The translations under genes and the position numbers were made by a program. From Schizochytrium sp. TIO01 (Eukaryota > Sar > Bigyra > Thraustochytrida > Thraustochytriidae): DNA of 64,000 bases. Positions 39,701 to 52,398 of this stretch are shown here, in pieces; the first letter of the stretch is position 1, and each line of letters opens with the position of its first letter. A model generated the notes under the pieces. That model did no database searches and was not told where the DNA came from. It saw nothing but the letters and a program-made list of their open reading frames with translations. The stretch covers positions 5,131,048 to 5,195,047 of the forward strand of contig SMSO01000031.1 of NCBI GenBank assembly GCA_004764695.1, read 5' to 3'.

Positions 39701-40344
39701 AGCTTTCAAGATAAATCAAGTTCCTTCTTCAACTCCTCTCAAGGCACCTTTCCGACTTCCAAACGAATGTTATGTAACTGCTGTTTGCGAGGGTCTACAC
39801 GATTTAAACCGCAGCTACTGGCAGCCTGGGCGAGTTTCGTGGCTTCCACCGGCACCTCACTGCGATGGTTAAATCAGCAGGCCACCACCAGCAGTTGGGC
39901 GGTTCACTACTAGACTTTAGTATAGGAGGCCTCTAATCCTCTGAAAGAAAGGGGAAAAGAGGGGAGAAGGAGGAAGAGAAAGAAGGAATGAAAGCCATCG
40001 TGAATGGAAAAAGAAAAGGACAGCAACGAGCAATTATTACTGTGGAGAGGCCACGTTTAGAGATCCTGGCGTTTCTAAGTACAGTGAGTGACACGCGGTC
40101 CGCAACGTTAAAGGTAATCCTCACACGAAGGAAGCGCTCATAAAAGCGCGGTAAAGGTCCGCTTCTTGTGGCCCATGGGGTAACAACAGCTGGCAGACCA
40201 CTAAGAATGAGAAAGTATCTTCAGTCAGCAGCGAATCGCTCTTGCTGAGCACCGATCTGAAGATTGCGTTTGCCCTCGCAGCGACTGAGCGTACACTCTG
40301 CCTCTACATATAACCCTAATTGCATAGGCCCAATAATATCATTA
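33749..40344. other. Long tract without a recognised gene
   Basis: AT-rich portions lie at about 35.4-35.7 and 36.0-36.3 kb. A 15-bp direct duplication of ATGAAAATAAGATGA spans about 37001-37034. Frames on both strands are short and show no recognisable domain. Confidence 0.4.
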
Positions 40345-40390
40345 AAATAATAATAATAATTATTATTATTATTGTTATTATTATTATATT
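40345..40390. repeat. Inverted AAT/ATT trinucleotide tract
   Basis: An AAT run is immediately followed by an ATT run, making a near-perfect AT palindrome that could extrude as a hairpin. Confidence 0.85.
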
Positions 40391-41404
40391 GCTAGTTAGA
40401 TAAGGATATAAATAGTATCGAGAGAGGGGAAAAAAGAAAAGAAAAAAGTATTATCTCTACTATAAAACGGAGGAGGCGAACTAAGATTGGGAACAAAACA
40501 AAAAAGAGGAGAAATATATATAAAATCCTTTCTTTTTAATTACAAAAGAGGGAAAAAACCATCTCCGCTTTGTTTGTGAGGGCGATCCTGATCCTTGTCC
40601 CGCGAGGACTGCTGCCCAGGCTTGAGGCAGGCTTAGCTGGTACCAGGCTGAGTGCTTAACTCGCACGCTCTTACTCCATATTGCACCAAGAGTCTGTGCC
40701 TTTTTCTGTATGAAATCAGCCACGACCAGCACCACGAGTGAATGCATGCATGCTCATCAGCGGATGCAATCGGCGATCCTTGATTATCCCACTTTTATAG
40801 GAGCTTGTGTGATTTAATTGATTCTTTCATTTCAATTTCACATTCAAGACCTAATTATCCTATAACAAGCAGGAAGGGAAGACTCGCAATAGATAACTGA
40901 TCAATTAAGCCTTGGCCTCTTTACCTTAGCCTGGTCCGCCTGCGAAGAGAGAACCATCAGTGACATACCTGCCCAAATGTCACTGCTTCTCCTGGCCAGG
41001 TCTGTTGTTCTTTGAAAAGAGAGAGAAAGAGCGCATAAAAGTTTAACTAAGAATCGAAGGCGCTGCTGCAGACTAGGCTCCTGTCCACGGCAAGTCCGCG
41101 CTAGACGGTGAAACAACGGTTCGCGGGCTTGTGCGGAGGGATGCAAAGGTCTGCCAGGGAGATGGGCGACCTTCTGGTGAGCCTGAGATTGCAATCAGCG
41201 CAGATGATTGCATTGAATCTTGCCGCGGTCTGGTGCCAAGTAGGGAGGTTGGTTATGAATTGCAGGGTCACTTACTCACTCACTTACTTATGAGCGGGTC
41301 TATTGAAAGAACTGACTAAATTGAGAGAACGAACGAGAAAGGAGGCAATCAAACTGCGATGCTCTTGTGCTGCGTGAGAAAGGAGCACGCGGGCGATAAC
41401 TCCG

Positions 41405-41432
41405 TGAGAGAGAGAGAGAGAGAGAGAGAGAG
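41405..41432. repeat. (GA)14 microsatellite
   Basis: Uninterrupted GA dinucleotide run. Confidence 0.9.
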
Positions 41433-43392
41433 TGAGTCGGTGCCCAATTCTTAGTGACCCGTGCACGCTCCAAGCTCTGTACAATCCACTGGCAACGCTA
41501 TGAGTACCACCGTGCGTCCGATTGTCACTCCACTTTTGGCCAGAAGCTGCGGGGACGTGCGGAAGCGGAGGGTTGATGGGCTAATCGATCAAGAAATGTA
41601 TGATGCCTTAGAGAGCAGCACGTCTCTTATCGCGTGTGTTTGCTTTTTGTTGAAATAAAGAATGAATTAATGAATGGATTAATGAATGATGAACGCAAGA
41701 GCTGCCTCGAAGTAGTCCTACTTGGCCTCAAGAGGGTCTTTTCTTCGGAAAGCTCCAGCTCTGGCGTAAGCTTGGGATGGAGATGCAGACCAAGGCCTGA
41801 TGCTATAACTTCTGTGGCGTGAATAAGCTAAAGCTTCAGAGATCTTCAGTCACTGTCTAAGTGGATGTGGGAGAGGCAGCGGCCGAGTCTTCTCGTCAAC
41901 AGTCAGAAGAAGAGGTTGCGTGCTCTGTTAGAGTAGCGGGGCGAAGCTGGAAAACTTTGCAAAACATGATTTTTGAGGGTAGTAAGTGCTGGTGAAAACT
42001 TGAAGGGAGAAGAGATGGCATTGGACTGAGCATGGCATATTAGTGCTTAGGTGCCACAAAGAAAGGAAATGTTTTGCTTCCATCGAGAAGACTAGTGCGA
42101 GAGAAACCCGGTCCAAAAGAACGATCACGAGTCGCTTGCGACGCAAAAACTCACACAATCATGAGTAGCACGAGCTTTATTTTAAAGATATTTATGAGTA
42201 ACGGGTGAGGAACTCTAGTCGATAGATCAGGCTGTCGAGCTCTTGGTTGCAGGCGCATTCATCAATGTTCAGTTGATTGATTGGCTGGTTGGCCATGACT
42301 AGACTACGCGATTTTATTTGCAAACGTTGTGCAAGCCCTGGAGAAAGCAGGATGATAGATGGGAGGCGCCCTTCGGTGCCCTTTATTGCGTTTGGTGTTA
42401 TTTTTTATAGAACTGAGATCTTGGGAATACGCATACAAGCACAGCATAGAGATCATCGATCAAATTCGCTGCTTTCAGTTTCTTGGAACTCAAGAACGGA
42501 AGTTCTTTCACGGAGTGGTAGCCAATTCAAAGAAAATACCCACCAAATCGCGTTAGTTTTCGACACAAAGTGTGCCTTGGTGTTGAAGGAATGCGTGTTT
42601 ACAAGGTAATTAATACTATCTTATACCTCGATTAAACTGAAGGAACGAAGTAAGAAACGCCTTAAGAGAGAATGACAAAAAAACAGCAGACAGTGGGTAG
42701 CTCAGCTAACTAGGCCTTATAAAGCGGAACTGGCTCGCCAGCTGATCGGCTGGTCAACTGAATGGGTGAGACACCTCAAGGAGCTAGCTGGGTGTCTGCA
42801 TTGAGAGGAAGATGCGTATGAGATTTTGGTTGATGCGAAGATTTTTTATCATGAATGATCAACGCATGGCGCAACACGAGGCTTCGCAACAGAGTGTCGT
42901 CAGTGGTATGTAAGCCCGGCTAAACATGAGAGACAGAGTCATTTAGTTCGTTTGTTTGCTTGCTTGCTTGCTTGCAACGCGAGTTGTTGTAGGTAGCAAT
43001 CAATTTTAATCGTTGAATGCTATTCGACATGAATTTGATTGTATGAATCTGTTAGTAAGCTTCATTTGAATGTTTACTTTGTGTGTGGGTGTCCTGGTAC
43101 TTCAATTCTGATTTCTTTGGATTTGCATATACAACGAAACAGAGCGGGTAAATAGGTACTGCCGGTACGAGCCAGTTTACGAATTCGATGAAGGACTGTT
43201 GTTATTGTTGTTGTTGTTGTTGCCTCTTGTTTTAAAATTTGGGCAATAAAACAAAATCATCAGAGATTTGAAGGAATAGAGAATAGCAGAACCACAGGAA
43301 GAGGCGGGGAAATGTAATAATCAAGCGAGGCAAAAACCATGAGAAGAAAAATGAAAGTGTATGATCACATTACAAGATTGGCCATCGGAAAT
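41433..43392. other. Mixed tract without a recognised gene
   Basis: It contains (TTGC)n near 42957-42975 and (GTT)n near 43199-43222. The plus-strand frame from about 42296 to 42609 has no recognisable domain. Confidence 0.4.
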
Positions 43393-43414
43393 CCCCCCCC
43401 CCCCCAAAAAAAAA
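43393..43414. repeat. Homopolymer C13 followed by A9
   Basis: Thirteen C residues abut nine A residues. Homopolymer length is prone to sequencing error. Confidence 0.85.
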
Positions 43415-43736
43415 GAAAGAAATGGCTATTAGATAGTGATGCGACAATAAAAAATAAACTATTGCCTTTGTCTATGTTTCTTTCACGAAAAGCTCATCTG
43501 CTCTCTCTTCGTGCTCACAAGGCGGGTCATGAACATATTCGCAGCAAATTGGTAAACTTGGCGTTTAAGTTCATCACGTTTGCGAGAGAGCACTCTGCAC
43601 GAACTATCACTTTTTCTAAGTTTTCCCCTTTACTTTGTCGCTCTTAGAATGAAAACTGAAACCCTCTTTTTATATTCACTTTTTTTTTTCAATAATCAAG
43701 GCCTATGATTAAAGACTAAGGGTCTTTGGAACAACA

Positions 43737-43793
43737 GAAAACAGAAGAAAACAGAAAACAAAAGAAAACAAAAGAAAACAAAAGAAAACAAAA
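43737..43793. repeat. AAAACAAAAG-type decamer repeat
   Basis: About four 10-bp units, preceded by related ACAGAAAACAGAAG sequence. Minus-strand frames through it are Phe/Leu-rich artefacts. Confidence 0.85.
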
Positions 43794-44864
43794 CGAAAGT
43801 GCAATGAATCATTTGGCAATCAATGCTTTCTAAAGAATCAATGTAAAAGAAGTGTTTGTTATTTATATTTACATATCGTCGTCTGGTTGTCCACCCACCT
43901 GTCATTTTTTCTTTGCGTGCCGATTCAGTTAGATCGCATCGATTTAGGCACTGCTTCTTCGTTTAGAGGCCTCACTCATCCGTGATCCCCTCGCTGCACA
44001 AAGACGGCCTCACTCCAATGCAAAGAATGAAGCAGAGCCTTAGCATGGCTGGTGAAAATGACACAAATTCGAAGCACAATAGGGAGTAAAGAACGCGAGA
44101 GAATTTGAGCGAATATGGTCAATGATTGAGTGAGTGGTACATTCTACTATCTAGACACCTGCTTCAAAAACGTAAACAACTATCAAAAGTCTTCGTCGTA
44201 GAAAATGGAGATTGTGTGGTATATCAATCAAACAAACAAACAAATTGCTCACCGCAAGTAACAAACAGACAAAAGTCGAACAAAATTCCAAATTAGATTC
44301 TTCTTTTGGGGGAATATGAGCGACCATTTCTTCAGTTTTTCATTTTTTAACTCCCAAATCGTAAGAACATCTCTCTCGAAGGTAGTAAATTGCTTTAATC
44401 GTTTCCATTAAGCACTTTGGCAGATGAGACGTCGCCGAGGGAAGGAATCAACGAGCTAGTGCGTCTTATTAGGTGTGATACAGAAGATTACGAGCTCACG
44501 AACGCCAAGAGGCTTCAAAAACCAAAGAGCTGAAGCCAGGCTGACGAGGGAAAATAAGTTGCGCAGGCCATGATATTATCTATGAATCATGGATCATCGT
44601 ACGATCGGGAATAGGAGTCATCCATGCCCCCGTGACCATGAAGATGATTGTGCCCTATCGAAATGAGCAGCTTAGGCGCTCAGTCGATCATTATCCTCTC
44701 ATTCCAGGTGCATTCTTAGTTGAAAATAATTATACTTAACTGAAAACAATTATATTCGTCGAGCTATGTCCTTTTCTATTTCCTTTTGATGAGAATAGAC
44801 GCGAATGCCATTGGTCAGACAAAAAGTATATACTTCTTCCCTCCTTCCTTTCTTTCTTTCGCTT

Positions 44865-44968
44865 AACTTATAGAAAGGTTTAATATATAAAACTTATAGA
44901 AAGTTTTAATATATAAAACTTATAGAAAGTTTTAATATATAAAACTTATAGAAAGTTTTAATATATAA
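44865..44968. repeat. 26-bp minisatellite, four copies
   Basis: AACTTATAG recurs at 44865, 44891, 44917 and 44943. The four copies differ only by one G/T change in the first (AAAGGTTT versus AAAGTTTT). AT-rich, with no ORF. Confidence 0.95.
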
Positions 44969-45212
44969 AACGTTCGTTGTTTTAGTCTTCAAATTCTAAG
45001 TTTTAAAAAGAGCGCCACGATACGATGCAAACACTTTTCTTTTCTTCTATTGAAATAAATCTGAACTCCCGAATTTAAAAAACAGCTTTAGGCTTTCAAC
45101 AAACTAGGCATAACATCTTTTTTTCTCATCGGTACTTTCTAACTTGCTGAATTCTATTCTTTTAAAACCTTACTTATACTATATACAAATATATTCAATT
45201 AAAAGAATATCT

Positions 45213-45376
45213 GTAGGAGAAAGAAAGAAAGAAAGAAGGTACTCGAGGTCGTTCTTTCAACAAGAACAAGAGCAGGAAGAACACAAGTTCTTTGGAGGTT
45301 TTATCGAGCAAAGAATTTATCATCACATTGTTTTATAACATTCTATAACATAAAGAAGAAAGAAAGAAAGAAAGAC
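45213..45376. repeat. Two short (GAAA)n runs
   Basis: GAAA units at about 45213-45238 and again at about 45355-45376, separated by mixed sequence. Confidence 0.85.
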
Positions 45377-46149
45377 TTAGCAAACAAAAGAAACAACAAA
45401 CCCGGCAAGTTACAAGAAAGCGCAAACGTTTTAGCAACTAGCAAGCGCCAACTTCGATTCCGAAACCGGCGCCGGAGCAACTTCCGGCTCCAAAAACGAG
45501 ACAGGAGGCGGCCTGCACGAACTTGAGGCTAGCAATGCAACCAATACCATCGAAGTCCCATCCACGAAGAGGATTAGTGAGCTAACTTCAGCAGTCGAGC
45601 TTTGTAGTCTAGTTTAGGCTACTTTGTTTCGAGCTGCTCTTCTCACCAATGAGACGGCTAAGTCTTTTCGAAATGTGGCCAAAAACATGATTGTTTCTAT
45701 TCTTTCTATCTTCGAAAGAACTAACCCCCCAAAATTGGTTGATTGATTGATCATGAACGAACGTCGCCGCTGTAAAAAAAACTCGAAAAAGCTGCATCAC
45801 CTGAAAGAAATCGATCGAACCACCGTTCGTACTTCCTCCGGGCAGGCACCGCAGAAGAAAACCAACCCAAGAGCAACAGCCTCGGTAGAATCAATCTCGC
45901 GCCGCCAAACGAACGAAATAAAGAAAGAAAGCAAAGAGAGTAAAGAAAGAAAGAATGCCTTGCTACACAGAACAAACTGCTCTGCCTGGCTGGCCTCAAG
46001 CAGCTCGTACGATAGTATTGCCTACCGGCTTTCCTAGCACCCCTACCATAAAAACAGAACAGAACAAAGTGAAACACCCTTCGTCAACACTAGCGAACCG
46101 TACCGCTGCTACCGATCGCTGCCTGCTAACAAAAACTAAGACAGCACTT

Positions 46150-46256
46150 GAATGAATGAATGAGTGAATGAATGAATGAATCAATGACTGAATGAATGAA
46201 TGAATGAATGAATAAATGAGTGAATGAATGAATGAATGAATGAATGAATGAATGAA
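46150..46256. repeat. (GAAT)n array with variants
   Basis: About 26 units including GAGT, AAAT and CAAT variants. Confidence 0.93.
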
Positions 46257-46331
46257 CGAAAAGAAGAATTCTTCGGAAAAATAAAACAAACTAATGTGTA
46301 TGGCTGACGTGACGGAAAACCTTTGTTTTTT

Positions 46332-46337
46332 TCCTTC

Positions 46338-46400
<63 letters not shown>
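46332..46400. repeat. (TTTC)n array
   Basis: About 17 units, close to the GAAT array. The frames it creates (FLSF / KERK) are artefacts. Confidence 0.95.
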
Positions 46401-46499
46401 TTTGTCTCTCTCCTTTCTTTCTGTTTCTCCTCTTTTGTGCATAGTATGGATGGATCTATCTATCGTTATGCGGAATAATACGGTGAAAGAAATAGGCAG

Positions 46500-46760
46500 T
46501 GGCGCCTCGGCGACCTCTGCAGCCGGGCGGCTGAGGCCGAGGTGGCCCTGCGTAGAGAGCCCGAGCGCCGCCTCGCTAGCTGTCCTGGCCTTCGCTGGCC
46601 GCGCCTCGCCTCGTCCTTGGCCGCTCTCCGCTCGCTTCGGGCGGAGGATTTCACCGCTGCTCCCGGAAGAAACGAAACGCTGCCGTCAGTCGTCGGGAAT
46701 CGCTCCACCCTTCTATGCGCCGCGGTCCCACTGCTAGGGTAGAGGATAGGAGGCGCCGCG
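46500..46760. other. GC-rich island
   Basis: It is sharply richer in G+C than its surroundings and open in several frames for that reason. It contains a segment at 46535-46559 that resembles one in the GC-rich patch at 58600-58627. No domain was recognised. Confidence 0.6.
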
Positions 46761-46787
46761 CAGCAGCCAGGAAGGAGAGACTGTGGA

Positions 46788-46818
46788 TAGAGAGATAGAG
46801 AGATAGAGAGATAGATAA
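46788..46818. repeat. AGAGAGAT octamer repeat
   Basis: About three and a half 8-bp units. Confidence 0.8.
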
Positions 46819-48255
46819 TAGGCCAATGGATGGACATGGAAGCAGAAGGAACGCAGAAAGGAACGGGAGAACAGCGACAGGAGGAGTGGAACATGCGGAA
46901 CGGAGGGAGGTTGTGGAACAATGGGAACGGCTGGAACGCGGGAGGGCAGACCGAGGAAGACCTAAGTACATAATATATAAATTTACGTGGTGGTACTTAT
47001 GAACTGCTATAGACTCGAGAGGGCAATGGTGGAAAGTGAACTCATGTAAGCACGCAGGTGCGGTGAACCGCAGAAGCTCGCCGAGGATGTGGGCACTGGT
47101 GGGATGCGAGAAATGAAAAGAGAAGTGAAGAGCATGGTACGAGCTTGGTTATGAGAAAGCTTTAGTTTGGAGCTGCTTGCTTGAAGGAAGGCGACGTTGG
47201 TGGTGTCGTGGAAAATGTGCAATGCTGACACAAAACTGCTGTAGATCTCAACTCTTCAGATGCGAAACAGGTCACGAACTTGAGTTATTAGGAAGTAGAT
47301 CAAAATTTAACGACTGGACTGGGCTTTTATGTCTCTAGAGCAAACTCGTTCAGTAGGAGAGAGTCATTGTTGCAAATGTAGGCGGCTGCCAATGCATTAT
47401 ACATATTTTAACTTGACCCAAAAATGCCCCAGAGGCACCGTATGTTAAATAGAGTTCATACTAGGTATGTTTGGCTCACATATATAACTGTTGAGATAAA
47501 GTCGAGCAGCTAGCTAGCTAAAGAAAAGTGTCCATCATAAACCTCTGCTGCTTTTTCAGAGCCGATCCTTTGTTTTACTTTTATTTAGAAGTTTATTTCT
47601 ATTTATAAAAATAGAAACTATGAAGTGTTTGCCAAGTTTGCGGCGTTAAAAGTGCTTTTCTCAATACCGTTTCTCCAAAGCAGTTCTTTCAAGGAGCAAG
47701 ACCTTCAAACAGAGCGGACATCATCTTAACTATCTACATCAAACTTTAAACCACCTCTTACGGTCATCGAATCTCGAGGCTGGATCGAATTGCTCTCTGA
47801 TTTGCAACGAACCAGGGCGGCAGGGACCTCCTCCTCCTCCCCTGCGCTTTACTCTGGCTCAAAGGTCATTGCATTAATCTTGATGTGCTCTACTTTATTT
47901 ATTTACAAGAACCTCCTCGTACATTCATTCTATTCGACTGCTGTTGACACCTGACGTCACCTCAAAACTACATTGCATCTCGCCCCACTTCGCCTGCTTC
48001 AGGTCCAGCCTTTAGCGAGGCCGCTCGCTGGCTGCAAGATTAGCGGCTCCGCGAAAGCGCGGGCTTGTGCAGTGCTGCTATTTCCTTTTGGAGCCAAAGT
48101 TCCCGAGATTGAAAGCGACTTGGGACGTTGAACGTTGAGCGTAGCATACATAGTAACACTAGGCACTTAGGTATGGTTCTTACGTTCCCGAGCGTAAGAC
48201 TGCATTCTGCATTAAAGGGATTAAGAAGAAGAAAAAAATACTTTAAAATAATTAA
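46819..48255. other. Mixed tract without a recognised gene
   Basis: No feature was seen beyond short frames, an AT-rich patch near 47.6 kb and scattered GCTA/AGCT runs. Confidence 0.4.
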
Positions 48256-48282
48256 AAGAAGAAGAAGAAGAAGAAGAAGAAG
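48256..48282. repeat. (GAA)n microsatellite
   Basis: Nine GAA triplets. Confidence 0.9.
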
Positions 48283-49063
48283 TCGCCACCGCTCTCGAAG
48301 GAGGAGGGGGCGTCCACCTCCTTGTATGACGCCAGCTAAATCAATTGAGTTGAATGGTTCGAGGCGGAAAGAGTGGCAGATGGATTAATCAAGTCGAAGC
48401 GAGCGAGCAGGCGACCTCAATCTTTGCCTGTTTGTCTTGCCACCGTTTATTTCATTTTATTTTTATTTTTATTTTTATTGTTGTTGTTTTTCTTACTTTT
48501 TCTAATTCTCTGCTTGTTTGTAGAAGACAAGAAACGTGAGAAATCAACAACAAAGTACGAATTTGCGCGACTTCTTCACTGCAAATGGCTGCGAATGAAA
48601 AGCTTCGATGCCTCTGCCAGGGCTTATTAGATGCGTATATGCTGCCTACTTATCGACTCCTTAGGCAGCGATTGAAATGGGGAAAGTACGTAGAGTGCTT
48701 TAAACTTTGGTTTTCATTCATTTCATTCATTCAGCTTGGACGTGAACGGAGAGGATTGAAGAGTGATGGCGAGCGAGGGAAAGGGGGCCATGGCTGACTA
48801 ACCCGCCAACAAGCTATCCTGAAGGCCCTGTGACGTCTGACGACTTCGCTGACGTGGTTTATGGCCACGAAACGAGCATGATACGAGGATTCAGTAGACC
48901 TAGGCCGGACCAGGCACTGCCGATGATTCAGAAGAGAGGGTTCCCTCTTTACTAAATTCAACGAAAAGAACTCTGGTTTCTTTCTTTCTTGCTATCTGCC
49001 TGTCTCTATATCTATAGGAGTCGCTCATCCTCACATTGTCTTCTTTGTTGGAAAAATATAGAT

Positions 49064-49090
49064 GAATGCAATGCAATGCAATGCAATGCA
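49064..49090. repeat. (ATGCA)5 pentanucleotide repeat
   Basis: Five tandem ATGCA units. Confidence 0.9.
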
Positions 49091-49230
49091 CTGCAACACA
49101 ACATTATGTTTATATAGTTAAAGTGACAACATTTGGGCCTTGAATAAAAGAAGTGCGAGCGGCAGTGCTACGAGAATCAACAGAGTATTCTTTTCAGCAA
49201 TGGTACATAACAATACAATAATTTAATTTA

Positions 49231-49261
49231 CTTAGTTTAGTTTAGTTTAGTTTAGTTTAGT
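49231..49261. repeat. (TTTAG)n pentanucleotide repeat
   Basis: About six units. The motif resembles but does not match the (TTTAGGG) telomeric class, and the internal position argues for an ordinary microsatellite. Confidence 0.9.
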
Positions 49262-51700
49262 AAAGAGAGAATGAATGTCACTGCGCTGCGAGCCCTAAAA
49301 TGTTTTGTTGTTTAGAAGGATAATCAAGAAAGAAACTTTTAAAATATTTTGAAGAAACTACCTAGTGACTCTTTGTGTGTGAGGCTCTGTCTGCTGCTGA
49401 GGTAAAATGCTGCGGGATGTCCAACATGGTAGTTTTCAACACGGTCACCGTAAAATAAAGGCCGAATCAGAAAGCAATATTTTGTTCTTCTATACGTCCT
49501 TACTTTCTTTTCCACCTTTTTTTATTATCTTTTATGTTCTAAATTTATATATATAACCATAGAAAGAAATATTATATATTTGTAAATAGTTTATTGAGAA
49601 TTTAACACGTGCTAAGGGGTAACATGAGATTTTTTTAATCGAAGAAAACATGTTTAGCGGCGGTGAAAGTGAAAGCAACATACTTTGATTACTTTTTTGT
49701 AAAAACCTGCGACACAATAGAAATAAGCCGCATGGCTGCATTTTTCGAAAGACAGTTAGAGAGACGGAGAGGAGGCTCAACATTCCGTGTCTTTTTCACC
49801 ACCTCCTCAGCAATCATTGATCGATACTGCATATGGTTAAATAGACATTGCTGGCTGTCTGGCTTGCAAGCGGCCTCAGTCTCCACCCAGAGCGAGGAAA
49901 GCAAAAGATAACATTAAAAGATAGGGAAGAGCAGAGCAAAGACTTGACTATTTTTGTAAACTTTTCTCTTTTATTAAACTGCCCGATCACCTCTTGTCTT
50001 TATTCTGGCAAGTAGGGAGGGAGCGTAAGAAAGAAAATGTTTTCGTAGTGTACTGTAAAAGAACGCATTCGAATAGAAGAAACACGGCAACGCTTTCGAC
50101 CCGAGGATAAAAGTTTTTCTTTCATTTATCGGCGATTACTCGTTACACAAATGGAAAACTTAAAAAGGTTAAATCTCGTTTACTCAGCGCCTCTTTAAGA
50201 GAGTCGATTTTTAAACGAAGAAGAAAGAAAAAAGTGTAAATAATAATTTCTTTCTGACGAACTTCTCATCAATCGATAAACCTCTTACGATTTCAGCATT
50301 TTGGCACTAAACCTGACTTATTTACCAACATAATCTATCCTAAGAGCTGATTCTTTTTAGCCGCCCACTTTTATACAATCAATGTTGTTACATAGTATAT
50401 ATTTCTTTTCAAATGAAATGCGACAACGATCAATAAACAATAATGAAGATAAGATATACATATGATTTAAAATGAAATGAAAAAGATGAAGTGAGGTTTA
50501 AAATGAAATGAAAAAATGAAATGAAATAAAACTAAATCAAACAAAACGTCAGGTGAAAATAAGAATAACTTTCAAATACGTCACTAAGACGTCTGCAGGT
50601 GTTATAGCTGGCGTTGTCGACTCGACCCGAACGAGGAAGAGGAAGAGCCGCACATCGTCACTACTTCTTTCGTTCGTTCTTTCACCAAATGATGTCAGAG
50701 TTTTGTGTGCCGTGGCTAAAATTCAGGCAAATGTAATTGCGGTGATTTTTCATTCGTGATTTGCATGAAAGAAATATTAATGAGGGATGGTGATGAGGAG
50801 GAAGGAAGAGTAAAAGCACCATATATGACGAAAGGCTTAGAGACCTCGAACGCGGATAAAGAGCGGCAGAGTCTCTGGGAAGTGGAGTGCAAGCACAGGA
50901 GGAGGAGCGCAACGTAGTGAGGAAGCTCTCCATTGTCTCAATGAACCAGTGCCCAAGGTCCCAAGTCAGCGAGACGCACTACTCGCTCTCTGTCCTTCTG
51001 CGTTTGGTTTATTGTTATAGGAACAAAAAAGTTTAAAGCTTCTTTCCATTACTGCTCTGCGCTCTTTCTCCTTTCTTTTCTCCTTTCTTTTTTGTTTAAC
51101 TGTTGAGAAATCTATTCGATTTGTTTTTCTTTTTATAATTGTTTATATATAATATCGAGGAAACGAGGAAGAATATGAAAAGAAGAAATGAATGAAGGAA
51201 TGAAGGAATGAACAAGGAACTGGACACTTTAGTGGTTTCTTTTCTCTTTCCTTTTCGCTTCCTCTGCTATTTTAATTTCTAATGGAAAGCAAGGGTCCCT
51301 TATTGGAAGCTATACCACTGGTGCGCACTCTTTGTTTCATTGAACCACGCGCATGTAGGTACGTAGTACCTCAGCAGGAGTCACGACAGAACGCTTTCTT
51401 CTTAGAGAAGTCTCATTTCCCCAAAATCGCCTCCTGGGAACCTGCCTGTCCATCATAATAGCAGGGTTTCTCATACTGGTTATTTCCAAACTTGGTTTCG
51501 TGGATATCGTTTGTACTTACAATCTGGCACAGTATATTCGTGGAAGAAAAAAAGGCGGAGATCGTGCTTTCTGATACATTAGCTTTGATTATTTTTATTT
51601 ATTTGTTTAAATAAATAAAAATGTTAATGAAAATGTTAAAGTTTAGTTTTAATTTTATTAGGGGGGAAACAGGGAAAGTAAACAAATAAAATGAATAGCG
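49262..51700. other. Largely AT-rich tract without a recognised gene
   Basis: It contains GGGGTAACAT at 49616-49625 and AAAATGAAATG-type repeats at about 50466-50528. Frames overlap on both strands at 49660-49910 without a recognisable domain. Confidence 0.45.
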
Positions 51701-51779
51701 CAGTGACGGTCAGAATTAGATAGATAGATATACGTACGTATGCACAGACAAACAGCGCAGAGTCCTGTTCCACCATGGC

Positions 51780-52160
51780 CTACACGCATGCCATCTTTCT
51801 CGTTCCTGCGTCTAGAGCTGGCGTCCAGCTCACCAGCTGAGGTCCGCTAGTCCTCCCGGCGCACGTCCAAGGCTGCCAAAGAAGTGCCGACACCAAGGAA
51901 GGCCGAGTGACCTTGCACTGAGACGCACTGCAGAGCGCCTACATCCATCCCTCCCTGGCACTGACTAAGAAAACTCATCCGCACCTAAGCGGAGAGCGGG
52001 AACCTCGTTGCGCCAGCGAGCGAACACCGTCTAGCATCGCACGAGCGCGGAGCCGAGCGGCCTCAAATCGCACCCACTGCTGCTGCTGCTGCAGAGTGCC
52101 GAGAGAGCAGCGCCATGCACTGCGCCGTGGACACGAGGAGCGCACTCTTGAGCCTGCGTA
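51780..52160. other. GC-rich island
   Basis: Elevated G+C and a short CTG run near 52079-52092. No domain was seen in any frame. Confidence 0.5.
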
Positions 52161-52200
52161 ATTGTCTTTTATCTCTGTGGTCAATATAATGAATGCATAA

Positions 52201-52246
52201 TTCTTTCTTTCTTTCTTTCTTTCTCTCTTTTTTTTTTTTTTTTTTT
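52201..52246. repeat. (TTTC)n followed by a poly-T run
   Basis: TTTC units lead into about 19 consecutive T. Confidence 0.9.
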
Positions 52247-52320
52247 AATTAATTGTTTCCCTTTAAATACATCTGTATATAAATGCAGTCAAAAGCTGTA
52301 GTAAAACAAATTCTCCACAA

Positions 52321-52398
52321 TCATTCATTGACATTCATGACATTCATGACATTCATTGATTGATTGATTGAATGGTTCATTCATTCATTCACTCCGGC
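52321..52398. repeat. CATT/CATTCATGA/GATT compound repeat
   Basis: A 9-bp ACATTCATG unit repeats, followed by GATT and CATT tetranucleotides. Confidence 0.85.

Noticed and set aside
42690-42770. tRNA-like GGGTAGCTCAGC box
   Set aside because: No matching T-arm GGTTCNANNCC or acceptor pairing follows at the right distance.
46294-46737. Plus-strand ORF through the TTTC array into the GC island
   Set aside because: First half is a repeat artefact and the remainder is open in several frames owing to high G+C.
49231-49261. Telomere-like (TTTAG)n
   Set aside because: Unit lacks the extra G residues of known telomeric repeats, the array is short, and it is internal.
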